A stretch of 8,133 nucleotides of DNA from Bacillota bacterium. Lineage in GTDB: Bacteria; Bacillota; Bacilli; Tumebacillales; Effusibacillaceae. Positions within the stretch are counted from its first letter, which is position 1, and the number at the start of each line of letters is the position of its first letter. Below the pieces are notes generated by a model. The model was not told the DNA's origin, did no database searches, and saw only the letters and a list, made by a program, of their open reading frames with translations. The stretch is from positions 1 through 8,133 of the forward strand of contig JAGVBM010000355.1 in NCBI GenBank assembly GCA_020059765.1, read 5' to 3'. Positions 1 through 6,486 of this stretch are shown piece by piece. The position numbers were made by a program, and so were the translations under genes.

Positions 1-11
1 AGGAGGTACCT

Positions 12-1172
12 ATGAGAAAGCGTCGCTGGTTGATTGGCGGAATCATGATGATCTTGTGGCTGGCCATTCCGTTCCAAACATTTGCGAGAGAACAGGTTCA
101 ACCCGATTTGCATGCAAGCGAAGTGTCCGTTTCGGCGAAAGCGGCCGCCTTGATTGATGTTCAATCGGGTCGGATCCTCTACGGGAAAAATCTGGACAAA
201 CGCATGCGCATTGCCAGTTTGACGAAAATCATCACGGCGATTGTCGCCATCGAATCCGGAAAATTAGATGAAACGGTGACTGTATCCAAAAACGCCTATC
301 GAGTTGAAGGATCTTCCATCTATCTCGATCTGGGGGAGAAACAGAAGTTGATCGATTTGGTCTATGCGATCATGCTTCGTTCCGGAAACGATGCGGCGAC
401 AGCCATCGCTGAACACGTCGGGGGCGGATCGGTGCAAAAATTTGTCGGAATGATGAATGCCAAAGTGAAAGAACTCGGGTTGGAAGGAACCCATTTTGCC
501 AATCCGCATGGCCTGGATGCGGAAGACCATTATTCCACAGCTTACGACATGGTGCAGTTAACCGCCTACGCATTGCGCAATCCGATTTTCAGGGAAGTGG
601 TCAGCACAAAGGTAAAGAAGATTCCTTGGGAAGGAAAAGATTGGAATCGCACCATGCGCAACAAAAACAAAATGTTGATTCGTTATGAAGGTGCCGACGG
701 AGTCAAGACCGGATATACAGAGGAGGCGGGGCGTTGTCTGGCTTCCAGCGCTACGCGATACGGACGGCAGTTGGCAGTGATTGTTCTGCAGGATGGAAAT
801 GATTGGAATGACTCGGGCAAATTGCTCGATTACGGTTTTACCAAGTACCAATATTTTTCGCCTGTGACGGATCATCAACCGGTGACGAGTCTGCAGCTCA
901 AAAACGGAACTGTCGACCGGATGGAGGTGCTTGCAGGGGAAAAGCTGGCGTATCCGTTGCGAGAAGAAGAGAAGCAGCAGGTCAGAACTGAATTGAAATT
1001 GCCCAAATATTTGCGGGCTCCCCTGAAAGAACGAGAAAAAGTGGGCGAAATGATCGTATATCTGCATGAAACGAAAATCGGATCCCTGCCCCTTGTTGCA
1101 AAATCTTCCGCAGAAGGTATCGGTCTCTGGCAGAAAGTCCTGAAATTGTTGGAAAGCATGTTCAGGCGCTGA
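12..1172 (+). CDS. dacB: D-alanyl-D-alanine carboxypeptidase DacB (sporulation PBP5*)
   Basis: This is a class C low-molecular-weight penicillin-binding protein (peptidase family S11) that removes the terminal D-Ala from peptidoglycan pentapeptides. All three active-site motifs are visible in the 386-residue product: SLTK with nucleophile S69 and K72, SGN at 124-126, and KTG at 232-234. A signal peptide covers about residues 1-25 (basic start, hydrophobic core, cleavage likely after TFA). The region after about 280 fits the beta-rich PBP5 C-terminal domain. The last ~20 residues form a possible amphipathic membrane-anchoring helix ending in FRR. A strong AGGAGG lies at 1-6, five bases before the ATG. 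The spmA start follows 14 bases after the stop, which favours DacB over the paralogue DacF. In B. subtilis DacB is made in the mother cell under sigma E and limits cortex cross-linking. Its promoter would be left of the window. Confidence 0.93.
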   Translation: MRKRRWLIGGIMMILWLAIPFQTFAREQVQPDLHASEVSVSAKAAALIDVQSGRILYGKNLDKRMRIASLTKIITAIVAIESGKLDETVTVSKNAYRVEGSSIYLDLGEKQKLIDLVYAIMLRSGNDAATAIAEHVGGGSVQKFVGMMNAKVKELGLEGTHFANPHGLDAEDHYSTAYDMVQLTAYALRNPIFREVVSTKVKKIPWEGKDWNRTMRNKNKMLIRYEGADGVKTGYTEEAGRCLASSATRYGRQLAVIVLQDGNDWNDSGKLLDYGFTKYQYFSPVTDHQPVTSLQLKNGTVDRMEVLAGEKLAYPLREEEKQQVRTELKLPKYLRAPLKEREKVGEMIVYLHETKIGSLPLVAKSSAEGIGLWQKVLKLLESMFRR

Positions 1173-1186
1173 AAGGAGGGGACGGT

Positions 1187-1783
1187 ATGATCAACATCAT
1201 ATGGCTAGGCCTCCTGATCATCGGGATTGTGGTGGGAGTCGCCACGGGCAATATGGACGGCATCACCCGGGGCATTCTGAAGGGGGCTGAAAATGGCGTC
1301 TCCGTCAGTTTCGGTCTTGTCAGCATTTTGGTGTTTTGGCTAGGATTGATGAAAATCGCCGAAGAAGCCGGTTTGATTCAATCCTTGGCCAAATTGCTGC
1401 GCCCGCTTGCCCGTTTTTTATATCCCTCTGTCCCTCCCCATCACCCGGCGATGGGGTCGATTCTGGCCAACATGAGCGCCAATATTCTCGGGCTTGGGAA
1501 TGCGGCAACCCCCCTCGGCCTGAAAGCGATGCGGGAATTGCAGGAATTAAACCCGAATCCCCGTGTGGCCAGTGATGCCATGTGTACCTTGATGGCGATC
1601 AACACTGCCAGCTTGACGGTGATTCCTGCCACGGTCATTGCCCTTCGTCTGCAATACGGCTCATCCAACCCAACGATGATTGTAGGGGGAACGATCCTAG
1701 CCACATTTTTGGCTACGATGGTGGCTGTCCTTCTGGATCGCTATTTCCGTGCCCGTGATCGCCGAAAGAGGGGGGACAGATAA
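1187..1783 (+). CDS. spmA: Spore maturation protein SpmA
   Basis: This 198-residue integral membrane protein belongs to the nucleoside recognition (Gate) domain family. In B. subtilis SpmA acts with SpmB and is needed for proper dehydration of the spore core and heat resistance; the transported substrate, if any, is not established. Hydrophobic segments lie at about 3-20, 38-55, 137-153 and 163-183. The conserved loop-and-helix region with NMSANILGLGNAATPLG is at 95-111, and the C-terminus is strongly basic (RARDRRKRGDR). The ribosome-binding site AAAGGAGG (1172-1179) overlaps the last base of the dacB stop and lies seven bases before the ATG. The gene ends in TAATG, sharing one base with spmB, so the two are probably translationally coupled. 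The order dacB-spmA-spmB matches B. subtilis. Confidence 0.94.
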   Translation: MINIIWLGLLIIGIVVGVATGNMDGITRGILKGAENGVSVSFGLVSILVFWLGLMKIAEEAGLIQSLAKLLRPLARFLYPSVPPHHPAMGSILANMSANILGLGNAATPLGLKAMRELQELNPNPRVASDAMCTLMAINTASLTVIPATVIALRLQYGSSNPTMIVGGTILATFLATMVAVLLDRYFRARDRRKRGDR

Positions 1784-2313
1784 TGGAATGGGCGGACACC
1801 CTGTCTCGTTGGGCGCTTCCAGTGGTAATCGCCTCGATTGTCATATTCGGTCATTTTCGAAAGGTTCAGGTTTACGAGACATTTGTGGAAGGAGCGAAAG
1901 ACGGGTTTCCCACCGCAGTCAGCATCATTCCCCATCTGGTGGCGATGATGGTCGCGGTGTCTGTTTTTCGGGAATCTGGTGCATTGGAATTGTTCTTGGA
2001 CTATCTTCGTCCCGTCTTTCAAGCGTTGCATATCCCAATCGAGATTGTCCCGATGGCCTTATTGAGGCCAATCAGCGGTACCGGGTCTTTGTCGGTTATG
2101 ACAGACATTTTTCAAACGCATGGACCGGATTCACTGTTGGGAATCATGGCCTCCATTCTGCAAGGATCCAGTGACACAACTTTGTATGTGTTAACTGTTT
2201 ACTTCGGCTCGGTCGGCATCCGGAACGCCAGATATGCGGTCAAAGTCGGACTCTTGTCCGATCTGGCCGCCGCCGTTTTTTCGGTTATGGTCGTGTATTG
2301 GCTGTTCACCTGA
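1783..2313 (+). CDS. spmB: Spore maturation protein SpmB
   Basis: SpmB is the partner of SpmA and another Gate-domain membrane protein, here 176 residues, about the usual length. Hydrophobic segments lie at about 10-23, 43-62, 84-95, 115-140 and 156-175. The family signatures LLRPISGTGSL (93-103) and GSSDTTLYVLTVYFGSVGIR (128-147) are clear. The ATG shares its A with the spmA TAA stop (TAATG at 1781-1785). A purine-rich AAAGAGGGGGGAC just upstream, inside spmA, can serve as ribosome-binding site. Loss of either Spm protein in B. subtilis gives incompletely dehydrated, less heat-resistant spores. No convincing terminator follows the stop at 2311-2313, so read-through into rluB is possible. Confidence 0.94.
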   Translation: MEWADTLSRWALPVVIASIVIFGHFRKVQVYETFVEGAKDGFPTAVSIIPHLVAMMVAVSVFRESGALELFLDYLRPVFQALHIPIEIVPMALLRPISGTGSLSVMTDIFQTHGPDSLLGIMASILQGSSDTTLYVLTVYFGSVGIRNARYAVKVGLLSDLAAAVFSVMVVYWLFT

Positions 2314-2323
2314 GTGATCTCAC

Positions 2324-2352
2324 TTGGATTTGCCGATCATTCCATCTATAAT
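2324..2352 (+). promoter_or_regulatory. Putative sigma A-type promoter for rluB
   Basis: A perfect -10 hexamer TATAAT lies at 2347-2352. TTGGAT at 2324-2329 is a moderate -35, and the spacer is exactly 17 bases. The predicted start point, near 2359, is about 38 bases before the rluB GTG. This would let a vegetatively needed rRNA modification gene be expressed independently of the upstream sporulation operon. The motif match is seen directly; activity is inferred. Confidence 0.6.
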
Positions 2353-2396
2353 GTGAAACATGCGAATAGGAAATCACAGGCGAAGGCGGTGACAGG

Positions 2397-3116
2397 GTGG
2401 AACGATTGCAGAAATTTCTTGCACGGGCAGGCGTTGCTTCCCGCCGCAAGTGCGAAGAATTGATCACTGCGGGAAAGGTCGCGGTAAACGGAGAGGTGGT
2501 TCGCGAGCTGGGAAGCAAAGTTGATCCGGACCATGATCGCATTACGGTTGATGGACAGCCGGTTCGAATGGAACCTCACGTTTACATCCTGTTGCACAAA
2601 CCAAGAGGGGTGGTTACTACCGCCGCTGATCCGCAAGGACGCAAAACGGTTCTGGATTTGATCGATTTGCCGCAGCGTATATTCCCGGTGGGACGTCTCG
2701 ACATGGACACCAGCGGGCTTTTGTTGTTGACCAATGACGGGGCGTTGGCCAACGGACTGATGCATCCCAAATATGAAGTGGACAAGCTGTATCGAACGGA
2801 AGTGGAAGGGTACATTTCCGACGAGTCGATTGCCCGTTTGGAAGCAGGCGTCGAATTGGAAGACGGACCGACAGCGCCTGCAAAAGTCCGTTTATTGCGG
2901 CGCAGTAAAAGCAAGTCGTTGTTTGAAATCACAATTCATGAGGGGCGCAATCGGCAAGTGCGTCGCATGTGCGATCAGGTAGGACACCCTGTGTTAACGT
3001 TAAAGCGGATGAAACTTGCATTTTTGACATTGGGAGAGACGGTTCCCGGTCAATGGCGATATTTGACGGATAAAGAAGTTGACCTTTTGTTCCGCATCGC
3101 AGGGGCAACACGTTAA
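2397..3116 (+). CDS. rluB: 23S rRNA pseudouridine synthase RluB (RsuA family)
   Basis: This is a 239-residue RsuA/RluB/E/F-type pseudouridine synthase that isomerises uridine in rRNA. An N-terminal S4 RNA-binding domain spans about 1-60 (MERLQKFLARAGVASRRKCE start). The catalytic domain carries the family motif GRLDMDTSGLLLLTND at 99-114, with D102 as the catalytic aspartate, and a later conserved HEGRNRQVRRMC at 181-192. Family and position next to resA point to RluB, which in B. subtilis modifies 23S rRNA; the exact uridine here is inferred. The start is GTG. AAGGCGGTGA (2383-2392), one mismatch from the ideal Shine-Dalgarno, places its core seven bases before this codon, and the protein begins exactly where family members do. 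The gene lies between sporulation and cytochrome genes with its own candidate promoter. Confidence 0.93.
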   Translation: MERLQKFLARAGVASRRKCEELITAGKVAVNGEVVRELGSKVDPDHDRITVDGQPVRMEPHVYILLHKPRGVVTTAADPQGRKTVLDLIDLPQRIFPVGRLDMDTSGLLLLTNDGALANGLMHPKYEVDKLYRTEVEGYISDESIARLEAGVELEDGPTAPAKVRLLRRSKSKSLFEITIHEGRNRQVRRMCDQVGHPVLTLKRMKLAFLTLGETVPGQWRYLTDKEVDLLFRIAGATR

Positions 3117-3132
3117 TTTGTCACGAAATGTT

Positions 3133-3182
3133 CAAAATTTGGAGAAACTCTAAGACGCCGGATTCTCAACAAAAAAATTTTG
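3133..3182. repeat. Interrupted inverted repeat between rluB and resA
   Basis: CAAAATTT at 3133-3140 is the exact reverse complement of AAATTTTG at 3175-3182. A second pair, GAGAA (3142-3146) and TTCTC (3163-3167), nests inside it. The right part overlaps the -35/-10 spacer of the predicted resA promoter. It could be a weak, AT-rich terminator for rluB, a regulatory hairpin or an operator region. It lacks a GC-rich stem followed by a clean T run, so a terminator call is not secure. Confidence 0.35.
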
Positions 3183-3193
3183 TATGTTATAAT
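3166..3193 (+). promoter_or_regulatory. Putative extended -10 promoter of the resA operon
   Basis: TATAAT at 3188-3193 is preceded by TGT (3185-3187), forming an extended -10 element. TCAACA at 3166-3171, with a 16-base spacer, is the nearest reasonable -35 and matches four of six consensus bases. The start point would be near 3200, about 32 bases before the preferred resA start. In B. subtilis the resA operon promoter depends on phosphorylated ResD. A weak -35 with a strong -10 is compatible with activator control, but no ResD site could be confirmed by eye. Confidence 0.6.
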
Positions 3194-3218
3194 CACTTTA
3201 AGTATTCAAAATCGATAT

Positions 3219-3224
3219 GAGGTG
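3219..3224 (+). promoter_or_regulatory. Shine-Dalgarno GAGGTG deciding the resA start
   Basis: GAGGTG lies seven bases upstream of an in-frame TTG at 3232. The upstream ATG at 3217 has only an AT-rich stretch before it and overlaps this site. Placement therefore favours initiation at TTG, giving a normal short basic N-terminus before the membrane anchor. Confidence 0.65.
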
Positions 3225-3231
3225 CATACCA

Positions 3232-3777
3232 TTGGCATCGCAAAGTAAAGTTGGCAGAGCAGTCACTGTGACGATATTGCTTTTGGCATCCGCAGGAATC
3301 ATTTTCGCATTGCTCAGTTTCAACCAATCGGACGAGAACGTATCCCAACCGCAAGTCGGACAGGCTGCTCCAAACTTTAGTTTGACGAATACCGACGAGA
3401 AAAAGATGTCTTTGCAGGAATTGCGCGGCAAAGTGGTGGTAGTAAATTTTTGGGGAACCTGGTGTGATCCTTGCAGGGAGGAAATGCCCCGCATCCAGCT
3501 GATGTATGAGAAGTACAAAGACAATGGAGTGGTCGTTGTCGGGGTCAACATCGGGGAAAGCCGCGTGACGGCGAAAGGATTCGCTGATCGTTTGGGGCTG
3601 ACATTCCCGATTGTTTTGGATCATGACCGGAGCGTGACCCTCAATCAATACAAGATTGGTCCGATTCCCACCTCTTTTTTTATCGACAAGCAGGGAGTCG
3701 TTCGCTATATATACACGGGTCCGATGAGTTCCGGCTATCTTGAGACAAAGATTCAAACTTTGCTTTCGCAGCCTTAG
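3232..3777 (+). CDS. resA: Thiol-disulfide oxidoreductase ResA (cytochrome c biogenesis)
   Basis: ResA is a membrane-tethered, outward-facing thioredoxin-like protein that reduces the CXXCH cysteines of apocytochrome c so heme can be attached. From the TTG start the product has 181 residues, close to B. subtilis ResA. One uncleaved membrane anchor lies at about 9-29 (VTVTILLLASAGIIFALLS core). The thioredoxin fold has the active site WCDPC with C78 and C81, flanking acidic residues E83-E84, and the cis-proline loop IGPIPTSFF with P146. The start was chosen because GAGGTG at 3219-3224 is seven bases upstream; the alternative ATG at 3217 would add five residues (MRCIP). The resB start follows 14 bases after the TAG, as expected for a resABC operon. 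CcdA, the usual electron donor to ResA, is not encoded here. Confidence 0.93.
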   Translation: MASQSKVGRAVTVTILLLASAGIIFALLSFNQSDENVSQPQVGQAAPNFSLTNTDEKKMSLQELRGKVVVVNFWGTWCDPCREEMPRIQLMYEKYKDNGVVVVGVNIGESRVTAKGFADRLGLTFPIVLDHDRSVTLNQYKIGPIPTSFFIDKQGVVRYIYTGPMSSGYLETKIQTLLSQP

Positions 3778-3791
3778 GAGATGGAGATGCA

Positions 3792-5189
3792 ATGACAACT
3801 GTTGTACGCAGACGAAGAACTTTGACGACTTGGTTATGGGATTTTTTCGCCTCGATCAAAGTGGCCATCGTTATTATCGCATTGATTGCGATTTCGGCTG
3901 TTATCGGAACGATACTGCCGCAAGAAAATTTCATCCCTTCTTTGAATCCGGGAGCGTATTATCCGCAAACTTACGGGACTTTCGGGGAAATTTATTACAC
4001 GTTGGGTTTTTCTCACATGTATACATCCTGGTGGTTTGTCAGTTTGATGCTCTTGTTGGGAATTTCTTTGATCATATGTTCATTGGAACGGGTGGTTCCG
4101 CTCTATAAATCCTTGCAGCGGCAGCAGATCAAACCGGCCCTGTCGGTGATCCAGCGCAAAGAAATTTATGTTCCGGCAGCGGGGGCGGATGAAACCGCCG
4201 TTGACAAACTGATTGAGGAATTGACCCGCAGAAAGTATAAAGTCCGTCGCGAAGGAACCTCTTTTATGGCGGAACGTATGCGCATCAGCCGTTTCGGCGC
4301 TTACATCCTGCATATCGGTTTAATCATTATCATATTGGGCGCTCTGTCCCGCTTAATTCCCGGTTGGTACGTTTCCAAAAACATTTGGGTGGAAGAAGGG
4401 CAAACGGTTTCGGTGACCGGATCGGAATTTTTTGTCCGAAATGATGATTTTATCGTGGAATTCTATGATGACGGTCGCCCCAAGCATTTCGAAACGAAAG
4501 CGGTCATCATCGACGGCGGGCAAGAAACGGTCAAACAAAGCATCATCGTAAATTCTCCATTGAAATACAAAGGGTTTATGTTGTTTCAGGCCAATTATTT
4601 GCCGCCGATGCTTCGCACGCTGGATCTGGAACTGACGGAGAAGGACAGCAAGCAAACACTCGGAAAGTTTACGATGGACTTTTCCAACATGCAGACCGAG
4701 TATAAAGCGGGTGAGTATACAGTCCGGGCCTTGGATTATTTTCCCGATTTCGTGTTCGGAAACGACGGTCCGACTACCCGATCCACTGACCCAAACAATC
4801 CGGTTCTGTTGATCCAAGTGGAAGGTCCCGGTATCGAAAAACCGTTGAAACAATGGTTTTTCCCGTTGAATCAAATGGTTCTGGAACAGGAAAGCAAGTA
4901 TGAGCTTGTTCCGTTTGGCGGCAGGATGGTTGAGACCACCGGTTTGCGCGTGCAAAAGGACAACGGGATTCCGATTGTTTACGGGGGGAGTGTGGTCGTT
5001 TTGGCAGGACTTGTGCTCGTTTTTTACTTTCAGCACAAACGTATCTGGGGCCAACTTCATGACGGGGTTCTGCACGTAGGAGCCCATACGAGCAAAAATT
5101 GGTTTGGAATGCGCAAGGACATGGAAAAAATTTTCCAATCTGTCGGCATGCCTGTTGAAGTGAGTTTGAACAAAAGGGGGAAAAAATAA
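3792..5189 (+). CDS. resB: Cytochrome c biogenesis protein ResB (CcsB/Ccs1 family)
   Basis: ResB is one half of the system II heme handling and cytochrome c synthetase complex, working with ResC in the cytoplasmic membrane. The 465-residue product has the family layout: a basic N-terminus, TM1 about 22-43 and TM2 about 80-97, a cytoplasmic segment, and TM3 about 167-190 carrying H174. A large extracytoplasmic domain follows (about 191-390), then TM4 about 394-413 followed by H415 in QHKRIW. Conserved histidines at or near TM3 and TM4 are the expected heme b ligands in this family. The protein is shorter than B. subtilis ResB (about 540 residues, from memory), but no domain looks missing. GGAG at 3783-3786 is the likely ribosome-binding site, five bases before the ATG. 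The stop forms TAATG with resC. Confidence 0.93.
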   Translation: MTTVVRRRRTLTTWLWDFFASIKVAIVIIALIAISAVIGTILPQENFIPSLNPGAYYPQTYGTFGEIYYTLGFSHMYTSWWFVSLMLLLGISLIICSLERVVPLYKSLQRQQIKPALSVIQRKEIYVPAAGADETAVDKLIEELTRRKYKVRREGTSFMAERMRISRFGAYILHIGLIIIILGALSRLIPGWYVSKNIWVEEGQTVSVTGSEFFVRNDDFIVEFYDDGRPKHFETKAVIIDGGQETVKQSIIVNSPLKYKGFMLFQANYLPPMLRTLDLELTEKDSKQTLGKFTMDFSNMQTEYKAGEYTVRALDYFPDFVFGNDGPTTRSTDPNNPVLLIQVEGPGIEKPLKQWFFPLNQMVLEQESKYELVPFGGRMVETTGLRVQKDNGIPIVYGGSVVVLAGLVLVFYFQHKRIWGQLHDGVLHVGAHTSKNWFGMRKDMEKIFQSVGMPVEVSLNKRGKK

Positions 5190-6379
5190 TGCTGGTCGCA
5201 GCCGAATGGTTATATGGCACCGCATTTTTCAGTTACTTAGTAACCTCCATTCTTTATATTGCGGGTGTTACGGGCAAAAAGATCAAAATCGAAAACGGGA
5301 CGGCGGCGTCCAACAAATGGACGCGAGTTGGTTATTGGGTTGCAATTTTTGCGGTTGCGGTCCAATTGGCCGGTTTTCTTGCCCGGTGGATCGGCGGCGG
5401 ACATGCACCGGTTTCCAACATGTTTGAATACATGAGCTTTTGGGCATGGGCCATTATGCTGGCGTTTGTAGTCATCAGCGCATTTTATCATTTTCCGATA
5501 CTCGGTGCCTTTGCGGCTCCGACTGCATTGGCCGTTTTGGGATATGCCAACGTGTTTCCGGACGTGAATATGTCATTGATTCCCGCTTTGAAAAGCTATT
5601 GGCTGTATATTCATGTGACGACGGCTGCGCTGGGAGAAGGCGTTCTGACAATCGCATTTGCGGCTGCCCTGATGCACTTGCTGGTGATTACCGAAGTCAA
5701 TATGCCAGACAAACGCTCGAAATGGCTCGAGTTTGTGCTGTTCCTGTTCATTACGCTGATCGGCTTTGTCTTTATCTCACTCATGTACAAAGTGCAGGGT
5801 TATCATGTTTCCGATCCCGTAACGGGCAATGTGTACAAACTGCCGCCCGTGATTGGATCCACGGGAACAGACGTCGGATCATTGGCCACGTTGTTTGGCA
5901 TTCCGCTTCCGCTCTTTAACGTTCCCAGTTGGATGACTTGGGGCAAGGCTCCGATCCGCTTGAATACACTGCTCTTGACGTTTGTCGTCAGCATCATCTT
6001 GTATCTCGTGCTGCGTTTGCTCAACCGGAAACCTTTGGTCCGAACCGTATCTGCATGGGTAAAAGGTCTTGACGCACCCTCACTGGATGAACTTTCCTAC
6101 CGGGCCATCGCGATTGGCTATCCGATTTTCACTTTGGGAGCCATTGTGTTTGCCATGATCTGGGCGCAAGAAGCTTGGGGCTCCTATTGGTCGTGGGATC
6201 CGAAGGAAACTTGGGCGTTGATTACGTGGTTGTATTATACGCTGTATCTGCATCTTCGACTGCAGCGAGGTTGGGAAGGGGAACGGGCTTCTTGGTTGGC
6301 CGTGGCCGGATTTGTCGTTATCCTGTTCCTCTTGGTGGGTGTAAACTTCCTGATCGTCGGATTGCACGCCTACGCCTGA
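5189..6379 (+). CDS. resC: Cytochrome c biogenesis protein ResC (CcsA family, WWD domain)
   Basis: ResC is the polytopic partner of ResB; it presents heme to apocytochrome c on the outer face of the membrane. The 396-residue protein has many hydrophobic segments, about eight to ten, among them 9-27, 47-66, 82-100, 137-167, 180-200, 257-276, 307-326 and 368-391. The tryptophan-rich WWD signature WGSYWSWDPKETWALITW is at 330-347. Candidate axial heme ligands are H142 (YIHVTTAALGEG) and H393 in the C-terminal GLHAYA. The ATG overlaps the last base of the resB stop (TAATG at 5187-5191), and AAAAGGGGG just before it can act as ribosome-binding site. The overlap fits a need for equal amounts of the two subunits. 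It is followed by a structured 107-bp gap before resD. Confidence 0.94.
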   Translation: MLVAAEWLYGTAFFSYLVTSILYIAGVTGKKIKIENGTAASNKWTRVGYWVAIFAVAVQLAGFLARWIGGGHAPVSNMFEYMSFWAWAIMLAFVVISAFYHFPILGAFAAPTALAVLGYANVFPDVNMSLIPALKSYWLYIHVTTAALGEGVLTIAFAAALMHLLVITEVNMPDKRSKWLEFVLFLFITLIGFVFISLMYKVQGYHVSDPVTGNVYKLPPVIGSTGTDVGSLATLFGIPLPLFNVPSWMTWGKAPIRLNTLLLTFVVSIILYLVLRLLNRKPLVRTVSAWVKGLDAPSLDELSYRAIAIGYPIFTLGAIVFAMIWAQEAWGSYWSWDPKETWALITWLYYTLYLHLRLQRGWEGERASWLAVAGFVVILFLLVGVNFLIVGLHAYA

Positions 6380-6399
6380 TGAATTCATGGAGGTGACGG

Positions 6400-6462
6400 A
6401 AGAGTACGTGTATACTTGTAAGAGAACCTGGATTCCCATTACAATAAGTTCGTACTCTTTTT
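6400..6462 (+). terminator. Possible attenuator or intrinsic terminator between resC and resD
   Basis: AAGAGTACG at 6400-6408 pairs perfectly with CGTACTCTT at 6451-6459 (9 bp, plus two possible G-U pairs outward). Inside it, TTGTAA (6416-6421) pairs with TTACAA (6439-6444), leaving a 17-base loop. The right arm runs into five T's at 6458-6462. A long imperfect hairpin ending in T's just after resC suggests partial termination that lowers resDE read-through. The stem is only moderately GC-rich, so efficiency is uncertain. A promoter-like pair is nested within the repeat. Confidence 0.45.
6416..6445 (+). promoter_or_regulatory. Putative internal promoter for resDE
   Basis: TTGTAA (6416-6421) as -35 and TACAAT (6440-6445) as -10 are separated by 18 bases. 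The start point would be near 6452, giving a ~35-base leader that contains AGGAGG (6473-6478) before resD. B. subtilis resDE is, from memory, also transcribed from an internal promoter besides the resA promoter, so a promoter here is expected. The two hexamers are also arms of the inner inverted repeat. Confidence 0.45.
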
Positions 6463-6486
6463 CACTTAGAGCAGGAGGAAATTAAG

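Noticed and set aside
558..1067. Antisense open frame (169 codons) opposite dacB
   Set aside because: It is a shadow of the dacB reading frame with no ribosome-binding site or recognisable protein features.
1749..2174. Open frame of 141 codons on the + strand across the spmA-spmB junction
   Set aside because: It lies out of frame within two clearly recognised Spm genes, and its translation is low-hydrophobicity and unlike any family I know.
2313..2324. AGTGA-TC-TCACT palindrome directly after spmB, considered as a terminator
   Set aside because: The loop would be only two bases and no T run follows. It may be chance, or at most a small protein-binding palindrome.
3118..3135. TTGTCACGAAATGTTCAA considered as a Rex or Fnr-like redox operator upstream of resA
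   Set aside because: Only the left half resembles the TTGTGA half-site and the symmetric right half does not match, so the resemblance is not better than chance.
4353..5225. Long open frame on the - strand (290 codons) opposite resB
   Set aside because: It is fully antisense to resB, which has strong motifs and an operon context. Its translation is rich in H, R, F and Q with no recognisable domain, typical of a mirror frame of a real gene.
6387..6389. ATG as the start of a 32-codon gene in the resC-resD gap
   Set aside because: There is no Shine-Dalgarno upstream of this ATG. The good one lies inside the frame and would serve the later GTG at 6408 instead, which is treated only as a hypothesis.
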